From Aphanomyces cochlioides (lineage: Eukaryota; Oomycota; Saprolegniomycetes; Saprolegniales; Verrucalvaceae): DNA of 64,000 bases. Under the pieces are notes generated by a model. It was not told the origin of the DNA. It did not search any database and saw only the letters and a program-made list of their open reading frames with translations. The stretch covers positions 1,426,001-1,490,000 of the forward strand of contig JAHQRK010000020.1 of the NCBI GenBank assembly GCA_019828595.1. The letters are read 5' to 3'. How positions within the stretch are numbered: position 1 is the first letter of the stretch; each line of letters starts with the position of its first letter. The translations under genes and the position numbers were made by a program. Of the stretch, positions 50,701-62,292 are shown piece by piece.

Positions 50701-51921
50701 ACTGGTACCTCGCTCGTTGACGTTGGCGTGAAAGTCGAATTGCTGATCCAGGTTGAACTGTCGGTACTCGCTGCGGGCAGTGTCAAGGGCTTGACGGGCG
50801 GTATTAACAATGGATGTCTCAACGAGTCCCATGTCGAATGCTCGGCGGGAAGTAAGCCACTTCATCTTGAGGCTGTTGAGTGTGTACTTCATCGAGTCAA
50901 TGTACTGGCGATGACTGACTTGGAGACGCTTCTTCATTCTCTTCAACCAGCCGTACCACTTTGCGCCGAAGTTTTGAGTGTCGTCTGCGCGCATCTCGTC
51001 CAAAAGTTGATTGGCTTCGGCCTTGATCGCTGCGACTACTTGAGGGTTCTTTAAGAGCTCACGGGGGAGGCGCCAGTAACTTCGGTCGGGAGCTCGCTGC
51101 TCGCAGGAGAGGACCACTTTGTGTTCCATGTGGTCGCCTGCAAAGCTGCTTGGGGAATAGCTTGAACGTGCGTACGTTTGAGCGACGATATCTTGGTCCA
51201 CAAACAGGTAGTCGAGGCGGTTGCTTCGACCAGGGCCGCTGTAAACGCGCTCGTTGGGGTGGTGCATCCTCCACGCATCGATAACACCAAGTGCTGAAAG
51301 CCAGGCAATGCATTCCGCCTTACCAGCGTTGTGGTCTTGGCGAGGTCGAGTCGCGTCCAGATGCTCCTCCAGGGGTAAGTTGAAATCGCCTCCGACAAAG
51401 TGAATGCTGTCGTCTTCAAAGTCGCGAGGCAGATCGTCGAAAAACGGTGCTCGAGAGTGAGCGATAACCGGGGCATAGACGTTGTGAAAGTACACAGGAA
51501 CGCCGTCCCACTGAGTTCGAACAACTATGTATCTTCCAGGTCGGTCATGGGTGGTCAAGTGTTGCAGGTCGAGGAATCCAGGCATGGATCCATGGAAATA
51601 CGATGCCACACCGCAGCGCCGATTGTTGAGTGAGTCGACGCGATCAGTGCGGAGATCGTTGGTGAAGAGCTTGTATTTGCCAACGCCTACTTCGTTGTTG
51701 AGGTGGAGTTGGAAGGTTTCGAGATGTTTGATGTTATTGATTTTGGTTTCTTGAAAGAAAACGGCTTGGGTCGGAATTTGGAGTCGCCGCGCCACAAGAT
51801 GTCCGTTGTCTTTCAGCCCATTGAGGTTGGCAGTGGTCAGTTCGAGTATGGGGAACTTGGTGAAGAGACCGGCCGCGACCACCTTAGCCACGGAACGCGA
51901 CAGACGTTGCGTTCGCAACAT
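47767..51921 (-). CDS. LINE-A ORF2: APE endonuclease / reverse transcriptase
   Basis: 1384 aa, open from ATG (51919-51921) to TAA, with all APE and RT catalytic motifs as in L8. Differences from L8 include RYIVV for RYMVV, FFQIS for FFQVS and GFLSDV for GFLFDV. The last changes a position that is Phe in the other family A copies, close to RT motif A. It is probably functional and could act with ORF1 from L8. Confidence 0.94.
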   Translation of the reverse strand: MLRTQRLSRSVAKVVAAGLFTKFPILELTTANLNGLKDNGHLVARRLQIPTQAVFFQETKINNIKHLETFQLHLNNEVGVGKYKLFTNDLRTDRVDSLNNRRCGVASYFHGSMPGFLDLQHLTTHDRPGRYIVVRTQWDGVPVYFHNVYAPVIAHSRAPFFDDLPRDFEDDSIHFVGGDFNLPLEEHLDATRPRQDHNAGKAECIAWLSALGVIDAWRMHHPNERVYSGPGRSNRLDYLFVDQDIVAQTYARSSYSPSSFAGDHMEHKVVLSCEQRAPDRSYWRLPRELLKNPQVVAAIKAEANQLLDEMRADDTQNFGAKWYGWLKRMKKRLQVSHRQYIDSMKYTLNSLKMKWLTSRRAFDMGLVETSIVNTARQALDTARSEYRQFNLDQQFDFHANVNERGTSHFFRRPKGIKVPLSSVTINGATSTDPSEVKAGFTSHWKNIMVTPRDQPPLNRARRRAIIRAITRRLTQEQRDALESPLTAEDLCGALKSMNPNKSPGSDGWPAAFFQISPDVFAQILLKVFNYQLTHHGHLLLQQRRSAVALLFKAGDRGDPGNYRPITLMSVEVKILSRALAYRLAQVAPYLAHPSQAGFVPGRRLHDHVMLVQALQTFCTNEDHDYYATFLDFSKAYDMVDQGFLSDVLKEMNIGPTFVSWVQLLYNTPLVQIIFNDGLGPTIRPTRGVKQGCPLSCMLFVLYLEPLGEMLRGSPDFGIPLPNGDSLTSIYFADDTTLLSSSLQAAVEQMAIVEDFCSVSGARLNVAKCMTLALNNNLDIEDIDDGGLLNVLPSEKPVKYLGILFGHRLPRDFQVQQLNDKFLAAFQTWGSRARTIQGRKLIVSTMLLSLLWHVTAAVYVPPTMVAVWQRMVNKYILGRKTQITDHHRSTICRKWQFDQKLGLGIPHVASKLRTQRLLRLQLLMQPNSPNTFAPWKLLVKRQFSRVMNKLYRDTHPFDFLTYFPNHSSKWLFLWELHPLWHDIWHQWAATPMAKRTASPPSLEELLNLPVWLTSYPALQVGPAGATSNVVKTALCRRWCRHASQNGFHCLKDFLTRQGTWPTRAAFIDRLSSNNRAAQVTLQANGAMGFAAPERAGQVYSHLTKIFDQVLRTSGVRTGTALTDIDTTSHPFKALFKDQLLSFERWPKRLVSRLAHHAPSDGKPHPVATSSRVEQQDIATYVRLIRKTCRWPPPLHGDVWFRLLFNMLPVNSRLFYLQPQQPDVICCVYTNCDAPENQHHAFHTCSHVYPLWRFHATAWRCFGVNFDWTAITNIDRIQVNERGSQLQDILFVLWALLCASNLHYIWTTHNAAKFESKEPPPPEIWQEVSFIRWHASIRRWLRLQEVDSPQRVEAISAINTLHRQPVYRPLVAKYPTLLALQPSAPN

Positions 51922-54883
51922 CTCCCAGCATGAGTGTCTGAGTGTCGGGTTGGAACATCACTTGGTTGTCGAAGGTGGGGTCCAGGGAGCCAGCCTCATG
52001 GAATTCCAGGATCGTGGTCAAGACGTATCGCGACTTCTCGTCTTCGCCGGCATACAACGTTTCCATGATATTCCAAATCAAGAGGCCGAAGCTCGTGTCA
52101 AGCAATATGGCAGATAGCGATACGCCCGACAAACAGCGGGAGCCCAAATGAGAAGCCAGTGCAGTGACCGGGTACTTGGTAGAGGCCACGATCGCAGCAT
52201 CACTGTTGTAGTACGTTGGAGCATGAATGGCCAAGAGAACTTCTGCCACAGCCAACACTTCTTCCAGGTCGCCGCGGTGGAGGGAAATCTCGTCGCCGTC
52301 AATGGTAGTATCGATGAAGTCGATGTTCTTGAATAGCTCGATGTTGCTGAAGATGGCTTGAACGTGCTCGCGGGTCATACGCACACCCCACGTCAATGAG
52401 TACAGCTGGGAGAACGGTTTGTCTCCACCCCAAGTCGCTCGAAGCCACCGATGGAGGAGGCGTTGTCTCACAAAGTACTCAAAGCATGCACGGTCTTCAT
52501 CAAAAAGTCGGTGCAGTTGCAAGCCAAATTCAATCGGGGAACGCTCGAGATGGCTACACAGCATGTCGACGCGGCCGTCGTTGATGAGTTGGGCAAGGTT
52601 GAACGAGCTGTTGGTCACTGCATCTTCGACTTGGGTTGAGAGATGCAATGGAACTTTGGCTGTCTTGGTGTCGAGGTCTTGTAGTTCGGCGAGAATTTCG
52701 TCAAGAGACATTTCTATGCGCTTGGGAACGCCATCTTGGATCTTGGTGCCGCCGACAAATTGACCGGACGTAGGGAGGTGGGGAGGGTCATCCGAGACGT
52801 CCAGCTTGGGTACAATCGTTGAGATCTTGTAATCGCCAAACTAAGCAACGTGTTCCTCGGGGTTGACACACACACGTTCGTCGAGGGCTTCAAACATGTT
52901 GGGCGAAATCCAAGAGCGGCCATGCTCGGGGGAATCCACTTGCTGTTGCGTCTTCTTGCGCTTGCCTCTCGACGCCTTGACGCCAGTCCACTGCGGAGGG
53001 TTGGCTTGCGCAGTTTTCCGACGTTTTGGCGCCTTGGGAGTCGAAGAAGGCGGGTTGGTTGGGCTGGGAGCTGGCTTGTTCAATCCATATTGGCGGGACG
53101 TTGCATCAAGGTCCAAACGAACCAAGTTCTTGTCACGAAAATACCACCCTTGACCGTACACGCGGAGACAACGGCCCTTGAAAAGAATTTCTTCGACGAG
53201 ACGGCCGTCGCGCTGTATGGTCGTTGGTACGGAGGTTCCTTCAAAGTAAAGGCGGTACCGAGAGCTCGCCATACCGCTTGAAGAGGAAACGTTGGGGTAG
53301 GAGCCCCACAGGAAGCGTGGCTCCAACTTGGTCATGACGTCGAAGATCAGGCGCTCTTCGTCTTGATCTTGAAGGCCTTGAGGGATGTCCATGAAAAATC
53401 CGCCGAGGACGTGCGGAACGTTCATCGTGAAGTGTTGGGACGAGCCATCTCGAGCGACTTGAATCTTAAACGCGATGCCTCGCAGCTTCGTCATCGCTTC
53501 GTGAGAGGCAACACCCCACTTGAGCATGCGGTTCGGGATGTCCTTCTCGCATCTCACAATGTCAGCAATCGCAGTGTCGAGGCCGAGGGCTTGGTTGTCG
53601 AAAAGGATCGATGCCATGGCAGCTGAAACATCGATGGTCTTCGTGTGTGCACCCGTGGGCATCTGCAACCAGCCGACGATGCCGCGCGCCGAGTGCTTCT
53701 GGATCGGGAGGGTGTCTTCAAACGTGAGGGTTCCAGCAGCACGCTTGCGAAGGAGGGGTTCGAGTTCCTCCATCGTGGGCTGGTAAGGAGCAACGTCCTT
53801 GGTCTTGATGGCCTTGGCAGACTGAGACCGCTGTTGCGCTTGGAAGGCCCATACGTCGTTGGGGGCCTGGCGGTTGTTGGGTTGGCCACGGCCAGGTGTC
53901 TGGGCTCCGCCAGATTGAGAAATGTTTTCCAAATGCGATCCGGGTGAAGCCTGAGACGATGGCTGGCGGACTGAGTGAGAGTCCGAGTCGTGCGTCAGAC
54001 CAACACTCAAGCGTGCGTCAGAGGCTTGGTCTTGTCCGGACCCTGTCCCATGGTGGACAGAGTCACACGTTTGACCTTCACTCGCGTTGGACTTCGAGAA
54101 GCTTCCATGGGTGACTTGGTCTTGAGTATTCCCATGACCAACACTGGCCACAGGGTTGTTCGCGATTGTTCCAGATCTTGCCCGATGATTCTTCGAGAAG
54201 AGACCATCACTCATGGAGCGACTAGTCTCGATGGGATCTTGACCTGTCGCCAGAGTGGACTTGTCGCTCGGGGGATTCTTCGAGAAGGGACCTTCACTCA
54301 GGGATGGACTGTTCTCGAATCTTCCTTGACATGTCGTCATGTTGACGTCGGTGCTTGAGCGAGTCTTCGAGAAGCCACTATCACTCGTCGAGAGAACATT
54401 CTCGAAAGGAACAGAACCCAACGGAGTCTTGCCAGGCAAGCCACCATCACTCACGATGGACGTGGTTGATGGAGATTCTTCGGGCAAGGTCGTTGACGTC
54501 ATGAGCACATCTTCCGAGGTTGGAACGCCGTCTTGCCAGGCTTCGTCGCAAGTGTCAGAGGTCGTTGGATCATTCGCGGGATCGCAAGCCTTCGTCGAGC
54601 GAGTCACAGGCAAGGGTTCAAAACGGCGCGGTTTCGAAGGGGTTGCACGTTGACGTGGAAACGGAACGCGCGTTGGAGTAGGGAGCGGATTCGTAGACGC
54701 GTCATGATGCGAAGCGTTGGAAGCATCGTCGACGTCCTCTTCCAACGACGACGCCATGTCGGTATCGCTTGGGGATGGGTCAGCAACGACGATGACGTCC
54801 ATATCGCTGGGGCTGGACGCCGAGGGAGAGAACGCGGAGGAGCAAGATGGGGCACGAGGGTTGGTCGAGCGGGTAGCAACCAT
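51884..54883 (-). pseudogene. LINE-A ORF1 with premature TAG
   Basis: ATG at 54881-54883. The frame is identical to L8 until a CAG-to-TAG change at 52841-52843 (HVAQFG to HVA-stop), which truncates the protein to 680 of 999 residues. The downstream frame is otherwise open to the normal TAA at 51884. The lost part is the conserved C-terminal third shared by both families. Confidence 0.92.
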
Positions 54884-54934
54884 ATTGTCAGATAGCGTAG
54901 AGTGGTACTGCGGGGTAGCTGGCAAATTGGAAAC

Positions 54935-54949
54935 TCCGGTCATAGCTCA
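54935..54949 (+). repeat. Target-site duplication between L9 and L10
   Basis: TCCGGTCATAGCTCA joins the conserved 5' module of L9 directly to the 3' terminus of L10. Confidence 0.93.
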
Positions 54950-55106
54950 CTGCAATGGGGAGGTATATTAATAGACTTTCAATATCTACTAATACTAATA
55001 TTGCCTACTAACGGCTCATCCCACTTCCAAATGCTTCAGCAGATTTTCTACTTTGGGCTTTGGAGTACAGCGATTTTTGACTTGTTGAATAAATACTTGG
55101 GGCTTG

Positions 55107-58100
55107 TTAATTTGGGGCTGAAGGTTGGAGCGCGAGCAAAGTCGGGTACTTGGCTACCAGTGGGCGATAGACAGGTTGTCTATGCAAAGTATTGATTGCT
55201 GAAATTGCTTCCACTCGTTGAGGGCTGTCAACTTCTTGGAGGCGAAGCCATCTGCGGATCGATGCATGCCATCGGATGAAGCTGACTTCTTGCCAAATTT
55301 CTGGCGGAGGCGGCTCCTTCGATTCGAACTTGGCGGCGTTGTGCGTTGTCCAAATATAGTGAAGGTTGGAAGCACACAGAAGAGCCCAGAGCACAAACAG
55401 TATGTCTTGAAGCTGGCTACCGCGTTCGTTGACTTGAAAGCGGTCGATGTTGGTGATGGCAGTCCAATCGAAATTGACACCGAAGCATCGCCAAGCGGTC
55501 GCGTGAAAACGCCAAAGGGGATACACGCGAGAGCAGGTGTGGAAGGCGTGGTGTTGGTTCTCCGGTGCGTCGCAATTGGTATAGACACAGCAAATTACGT
55601 CTGGCTGCTGAGGTTGCAAGTAGAACAAGCGCGAGTTGACAGGCAGCATGTTGAACAACAGTCGAAACCAAACGTCGCCATGGAGGGGAGGCGGCCAACG
55701 GCATGTTTTGCGGATGAGTCGCACGTAGGTCGCAATATCTTGTTGCTCGACGCGGGACGATGTCGCCACTGGGTGCGGTTTTCCATCCGAAGGGGCGTGA
55801 TGCGCCAAACGTGATACGAGTCGCTTGGGCCAACGCTCGAAGGATAGCAATTGATCTTTGAAAAGTGCCTTGAAAGGGTGACTTGTTGTATCGATATCGG
55901 TCAAAGCAGTTCCAGTTCGAACGCCAGACGTGCGGAGGACTTGGTCGAATATCTTGGTGAGGTGGCTATAAACTTGACCAGCACGTTCGGGTGCTGCAAA
56001 TCCCATCGCGCCGTTCGCTTGTAACGTCACTTGTGCCGCACGGTTGTTGGATGACAGTCGATCAATAAACGCAGCTCTTGTAGGCCATGTCCCTTGCCGT
56101 GTCAAGAAGTCTTTGAGGCAGTGGAAACCGTTTTGAGACGCATGTCTACACCATCGACGACACAGAGCAGTCTTCACGACATTTGATGTAGCACCCGCAG
56201 GACCAACTTGCAGAGCGGGGTAGGATGTCAGCCACACGGGGAGGTTCAAAAGTTCTTCGAGGCTTGGTGGCGAAGCGGTTCGCTTGGCCATAGGTGTGGC
56301 GGCCCATTGATGCCAAATGTCGTGTGCCAAAGAGGATGCAGCTCCCACAAAAACAACCACTTGGAGCTGTGGTTGGGGAAGTACGTGAGAAAGTCGAACG
56401 GGTGGGTGTCGCGATACAGCTTGTTCATGACACGGGAAAATTGTCTCTTGACAAGCAACTTCCATGGGGCAAATGTGTTGGGTGAATTGGGCTGCATCAA
56501 GAGTTGGAGCCGCAGCAGTCGCTGAGTCCGAAGCTTCGAAGCCACATGCGGAATACCGAGGCCGAGTTTTTGATCGAACTGCCACTTGCGGCAAATAGTT
56601 GAGCGATGATGGTCGGTGATTTGCGTCTTCCGACCAAGGATGTACTTGTTGACCATTCTTTGCCAAACGGCAACCATCGTTGGAGGCACATACACTGCAG
56701 CCGTGACATGCCATAACAACGACAACAACATGGTCGATACGATGAGTTTGCGGCCTTGGATGGTTCGCGCACGACTTCCCCACGTTTGAAACGCAGCCAG
56801 AAACTTGTCGTTCAGTTGCTGGACTTGAAAATCGCGCGGCAGTCGGTGGCCAAAGAGAATACCAAGGTATTTCACTGGCTTCTCGCTCGGCAAGACGTTC
56901 AAGAGGCCACCATCGTCGATGTCTTCGATATCGAGATTGTTGTTGAGCGCCAAAGTCATGCACTTGGCAACGTTGAGACGAGCTCCAGACACAGAGCAAA
57001 AGTCTTCGACAATTGCCATTTGCTCGACCGCCGCTTGGAGGGATGACGAGAGTAGAGTCGTGTCGTCGGCAAAGTAGATGCTCGTCAGTGAGTCTCCATT
57101 TGGAAGGGGAATACCAAAATCAGGAGATCCGCGTAGCATTTCGCCGAGTGGCTCGAGGTAAAGTACGAAGAGCATGCACGATAGGGGGCAACCTTGCTTG
57201 ACTCCGCGGGTAGGCCGTATGGTAGGGCCAAGACCGTCGTTGAAAATGATCTGGACCAGAGGCGTATTGTAAAGCAACTGAACCCAAGACACAAATGTGG
57301 GACCGATGTTCATCTCCTTGAGTACGTCGAAGAGAAAGCCTTGGTCAACCATATCGTATGCCTTGGAAAAGTCGAGAAACGTCGCGTAGTAGTCGTGGTC
57401 TTCATTGGTACAGAAAGTCTGCAATGCTTGTACCAGCATCACGTGGTCGTGCAAGCGACGGCCAGGGACAAAACCAGCTTGGCTTGGGTGAGCGAGGTAT
57501 GGGGCAACTTGTGCAAGACGGTAGGCCAGCGCCCGCGATAGAATCTTGACTTCAACCGACATGAGAGTAATCGGCCGATAGTTGCCAGGGTCGCCTCTGT
57601 CTCCAGCCTTGAACAAGAGCGCCACTGCACTTCGGCGTTGTTGGAGCAGGAGGTGACCGTGATGGGTGAGTTGGTAGTTGAACACCTTGAGCAGGATTTG
57701 GGCGAATACGTCCGGGGAGACTTGAAAGAAAGCTGCAGGCCAGCCGTCTGAACCAGGAGACTTGTTCGGGTTCATAGACTTGAGCGCGCCGCACAGGTCT
57801 TCCGCCGTGAGAGGACTTTCCAGAGCGTCGCGCTGTTCTTGAGTGAGACGTCGAGTAATGGCTCGAATGATAGCTCGGCGACGGGCCCGATTCAACGGTG
57901 GTTGGTCTCTTGGAGTGACCATGATGTTTTTCCAATGAGACGTAAAACCAGCCTTGACTTCAGACGGGTCAGTCGACGTTGCACCGTTGATTGTCACGGA
58001 CGAGAGCGGCACTTTGATCCCCTTGGGTCGACGAAAAAAGTGACTGGTACCTCGCTCGTTGACGTTGGCGTGAAAGTCGAATTGCTGATCCAGGTTGAAC

Positions 58101-59263
58101 TGTCGGTACTCGCTGCGGGCAGTGTCAAGGGCTTGACGGGCGGTATTAACAATGGATGTCTCAACGAGTCCCATGTCGAATGCTCGGCGGGAAGTAAGCC
58201 ACTTCATCTTGAGGCTGTTGAGTGTGTACTTCATCGAGTCAATGTACTGGCGATGACTGACTTGGAGACGCTTCTTCATTCTCTTCAACCAGCCGTACCA
58301 CTTTGCGCCAAAGTTTTGAGTGTCGTCTGCGCGCATCTCGTCCAAAAGTTGATTGGCTTCGGCCTTGATCGCTGCGACTACTTGAGGGTTCTTTAAGAGC
58401 TCACGGGGGAGGCGCCAGTAACTTCGGTCGGGAGCTCGCTGCTCGCAGGAGAGGACCACTTTGTGTTCCATGTGGTCGCCTGCAAAGCTGCTTGGGGAAT
58501 AGCTTGAACGTGCGTACGTTTGAGCGACGATATCTTGGTCCACAAACAGGTAGTCGAGGCGGTTGCTTCGACCAGGGCCGCTGTAAACGCGCTCGTTGGG
58601 GTGGTGCATCCTCCACGCATCGATAACACCAAGTGCTGAAAGCCAGGCAATGCATTCCGCCTTACCAGCGTTGTGGTCTTGGCGAGGTCGAGTCGCGTCC
58701 AGATGCTCCTCCAGGGGTAAGTTGAAATCGCCTCCGACAAAGTGAATGCTGTCGTCTTCAAAGTCGCGAGGCAGGTCGTCGAAAAACGGTGCTCGAGAGT
58801 GAGCGATAACCGGGGCATAGACGTTGTGAAAGTACACAGGAACGCCGTCCCACTGAGTTCGAACAACCATGTATCTTCCAGGTCGGTCATGGGTGGTCAA
58901 GTGTTGCAGGTCGAGGAATCCAGGCATGGATCCATGGAAATACGATGCCACACCGCAGCGCCGATTGTTGAGTGAGTCGACGCGATCAGTGCGGAGATCG
59001 TTGGTGAAAAGCTTGTATTTGCCAACGCCTACTTCGTTGTTGAGGTGGAGTTGGAAGGTTTCGAGATGTTTGATGTTATTGATTTTGGTTTCTTGAAAGA
59101 AAACGGCTTGGGTCGGAATTTGGAGTCGCCGCGCCACAAGATGTCCGTTGTCTTTCAGCCCATTGAGGTTGGCAGTGGTCAGTTCGAGTATGGGGAACTT
59201 GGTGAAGAGACCGGCCGCGACCACCTTAGCCACGGAACGCGACAGACGTTGCGTTCGCAACAT
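55107..59263 (-). pseudogene. LINE-A ORF2 (APE + RT), frameshifted
   Basis: ATG at 59261-59263. A 2-bp insertion near 56324 (GTCGTGTGCC against GTCGTGCC elsewhere) breaks the frame at about residue 980, downstream of the RT core. A protein of about 1005 residues with complete APE and RT motifs but without the C-terminal finger could still be made. The remaining C-terminal frame is open to TAA at 55107. Confidence 0.92.
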
Positions 59264-61083
59264 CTCCCAGCATGAGTGTCTGAGTGTCGGGTTGGAACAT
59301 CACTTGGTTGTCGAAGGTGGGGTCCAGGGAGCCAGCCTCATGGAATTCCAGGATCGTGGTCAAGACGTATCGCGACTTCTCGTCTTCGCCGGCATACAAC
59401 GTTTCCATGATATTCCAAATCAAGAGGCCGAAGCTCGTGTCAAGCAATATGGCAGATAGCGATACGCCCGACAAACAGCGGGAGCCCAAATGAGAAGCCA
59501 GTGCAGTGACCGGGTACTTGGTAGAGGCCACGATCGCAGCATCACTGTTGTAGTACGTTGGAGCATGAATGGCCAAGAGAACTTCTGCCACAGCCAACAC
59601 TTCTTCCAGGTCGCCGCGGTGGAGGGAAATCTCGTCGCCGTCAATGGTAGTATCGATGAAGTCGATGTTCTTGAATAGCTCGATGTTGCTGAAGATGGCT
59701 TGAACGTGCTCGCGGGTCATACGCACACCCCACGTCAATGAGTACAGCTGGGAGAACGGTTTGTCTCCACCCCAAGTCGCTCGAAGCCACCGATGGAGGA
59801 GGCGTTGTCTCACAAAGTACTCAAAGCATGCACGGTCTTCATCAAAAAGTCGGTGCAGTTGCAAGCCAAATTCAATCGGGGAACGCTCGAGATGGCTACA
59901 CAGCATGTCGACGCGGCCGTCGTTGATGAGTTGGGCAAGGTTGAACGAGCTGTTGGTCACTGCATCTTCGACTTGGGTTGAGAGATGCAATGGAACTTTG
60001 GCTGTCTTGGTGTCGAGGTCTTGTAGTTCGGCGAGAATTTCGTCAAGAGACATTTCTATGCGCTTGGGAACGCCATCTTGGATCTTGGTGCCGCCGACAA
60101 ATTGACCGGACGTAGGGAGGTGGGGAGGGTCATCCGAGACGTCCAGCTTGGGTACAATCGTTGAGATCTTGTAATCGCCAAACTGAGCAACGTGTTCCTC
60201 GGGGTTGACACACACACGTTCGTCGAGGGCTTCAAACATGTTGGGCGAAATCCAAGAGCGGCCATGCTCGGGGGAATCCACTTGCTGTTGCGTCTTCTTG
60301 CGCTTGCCTCTCGACGCCTTGACGCCAGTCCACTGCGGAGGGTTGGCTTGCGCAGTTTTCCGACGTTTTGGCGCCTTGGGAGTCGAAGAAGGCGGGTTGG
60401 TTGGGCTGGGAGCTGGCTTGTTCAATCCATATTGGCGGGACGTTGCATCAAGGTCCAAACGAACCAAGTTCTTGTCACGAAAATACCACCCTTGACCGTA
60501 CACGCGGAGACAACGGCCCTTGAAAAGAATTTCTTCGACGAGACGGCCGTCGCGCTGTATGGTCGTTGGTACGGAGGTTCCTTCAAAGTAAAGGCGGTAC
60601 CGAGAGCTCGCCATACCGCTTGAAGAGGAAACGTTGGGGTAGGAGCCCCACAGGAAGCGTGGCTCCAACTTGGTCATGACGTCGAAGATCAGGCGCTCTT
60701 CGTCTTGATCTTGAAGGCCTTGAGGGATGTCCATGAAAAATCCGCCGAGGACGTGCGGAACGTTCATCGTGAAGTGTTGGGACGAGCCATCTCGAGCGAC
60801 TTGAATCTTAAACGCGATGCCTCGCAGCTTCGTCATCGCTTCGTGAGAGGCAACACCCCACTTGAGCATGCGGTTCGGGATGTCCTTCTCGCATCTCACA
60901 ATGTCAGCAATCGCAGTGTCGAGGCCGAGGGCTTGGTTGTCGAAAAGGATCGATGCCATGGCAGCTGAAACATCGATGGTCTTCGTGTGTGCACCCGTGG
61001 GCATCTGCAACCAGCCGACGATGCCGCGCGCCGAGTGCTTCTGGATCGGGAGGGTGTCTTCAAACGTGAGGGTTCCAGCAGCA
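59226..61083 (-). pseudogene. LINE-A ORF1, C-terminal two thirds
   Basis: The frame is open from the truncation point to the normal TAA, with CAG (not TAG) at the codon mutated in L9. It retains the conserved core (GWLQMPTGAH, RCLRVYGQGW, WISPNMFEALDER) and lacks the low-complexity N-terminus and native start. It overlaps ORF2 by 38 nt. Confidence 0.88.
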
Positions 61084-61084
61084 T

Positions 61085-61192
61085 CCGGTCATAGCTCAGT
61101 TGGTAGAGCGTTTGACTGTAGTGGAAAGTTGTATTGGATTCAGTATGGCTTCAGAAATCAAATGGCCACCGGTTCGATTCCGGTTGACCGGA
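61085..61192 (+). tRNA. tRNA-Tyr(GTA), intact, with intron (T11)
   Basis: Full 108-bp gene regenerated after two successive insertions (L9 then L10). Its 5' flank is ORF1 coding sequence of L10 rather than spacer or the 35-nt module, so its upstream transcription context is unusual. Confidence 0.96.
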
Positions 61193-62277
61193 CTCTCTTT
61201 TTCACACTTTCATCTCCTTTCCTTCTCTTACCCTCTTTTTTCCACCTCTCTCTTCATCTTCACGACCTTTACACGTCCCAACATTTAGATTCATCACATT
61301 TACCTACACATACAACAACTACACACGATACAGTCTATTCCAATGCCACACAAACAAATCTACGCGTTTTCACCAGCATTCACGCGGCATGAGCCATCAT
61401 TGCTCTGTCTTGTTTATTTCATGTGCAGGACACATTGGATGCACCCCAAAAGACATTACAATCAAGAGGAATCACATTCCCTTACATACGTTGTCGTGCC
61501 AGTATTTTTGTCGCTCGTCAATCTCTGACAAAAACTCCTCCACGTAGTAGCATAGAAGTGCCATTTTGAAGGTCCAGTGAGCATACATGCCCCACAGCTC
61601 CTACGTTTGCCTTTCGGATGTCTGTGACGGCTCAGTTCAAAGTAGTTCGGGGTTGACGTTTTAAGTGATGCCTCGCTAATTCATTGATCGAAATGAACAA
61701 CACGTTATTTAAACATGGTTGCTTCTTGGAGGATAAAACAGTTTATGTTGGTTGTCCAAAATGAACAGCCTCATACTTTCCAACCTCTGAATTGAGGTAT
61801 AATCCCTTTGCAAAAACAAATCGCAACGACGTTTGGCTTCAACACAGAGAGAGGAGGAAAAAGAGTCTACCAATCGCACACGCATACATTCCGTTCTTGT
61901 TGTGTCGTTGTTTTAGTCACTCATATTTTGGCAAGTCATATATACATTCTTTTGGGGGGACACAGCACGAGGATTCATCGTGCTAACTTGGTGCGTGCTG
62001 TGTGGCCACGGTGCGACGTTGGTACGGAGACTTCTCTACAACACTGCATGAGGCAGAGCGAAGAGCTTGGTAAAGGGTAAGAGTGTTTGTAAATAAGAAG
62101 GTGGATGGAATGCGATGTTGTAGATGAAATGGCAGAGACGAGTCTCTGAAAATGGGCTGGAAGATAGTGAGGACTATAAGAATACAGGGTGTAGGATGTG
62201 GTTGATGATGCCAGTTGGTAGTGTATGTAGATGACTAAAATAGTGTGTGAAAGGTCGGTGGCTGGAGGACGTATGTG
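61193..62277 (+). repeat. tRNA-Tyr array spacer, unit U11
   Basis: Standard spacer with a T4G6 tract. No gene is supported. Confidence 0.9.
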
Positions 62278-62292
62278 TCCGGTCATAGCTCA
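62278..62292 (+). repeat. Left target-site duplication / tRNA stub (L11)
   Basis: TCCGGTCATAGCTCA followed by the L11 3' end. The right copy lies beyond the window. Confidence 0.93.

Larger units (their letters stand above)
47610..54934 (-). mobile_element. LINE family A copy L9, full length, ORF1 nonsense mutation
   Basis: At 7325 bp it is exactly the length of L8 and differs from it by only scattered substitutions, so the two are recent relatives. ORF2 is intact; ORF1 has one premature stop. It is stacked to the left of L10 on the same tRNA gene. Confidence 0.95.
54950..61083 (-). mobile_element. LINE family A copy L10, truncated within ORF1
   Basis: This 6134-bp copy has the 3'UTR, ORF2 (frameshifted) and the C-terminal ~620 codons of ORF1. 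It abuts the regenerated tRNA T11 on the right and L9 on the left. By the stacking rule it is the younger member of the pair. Confidence 0.92.
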
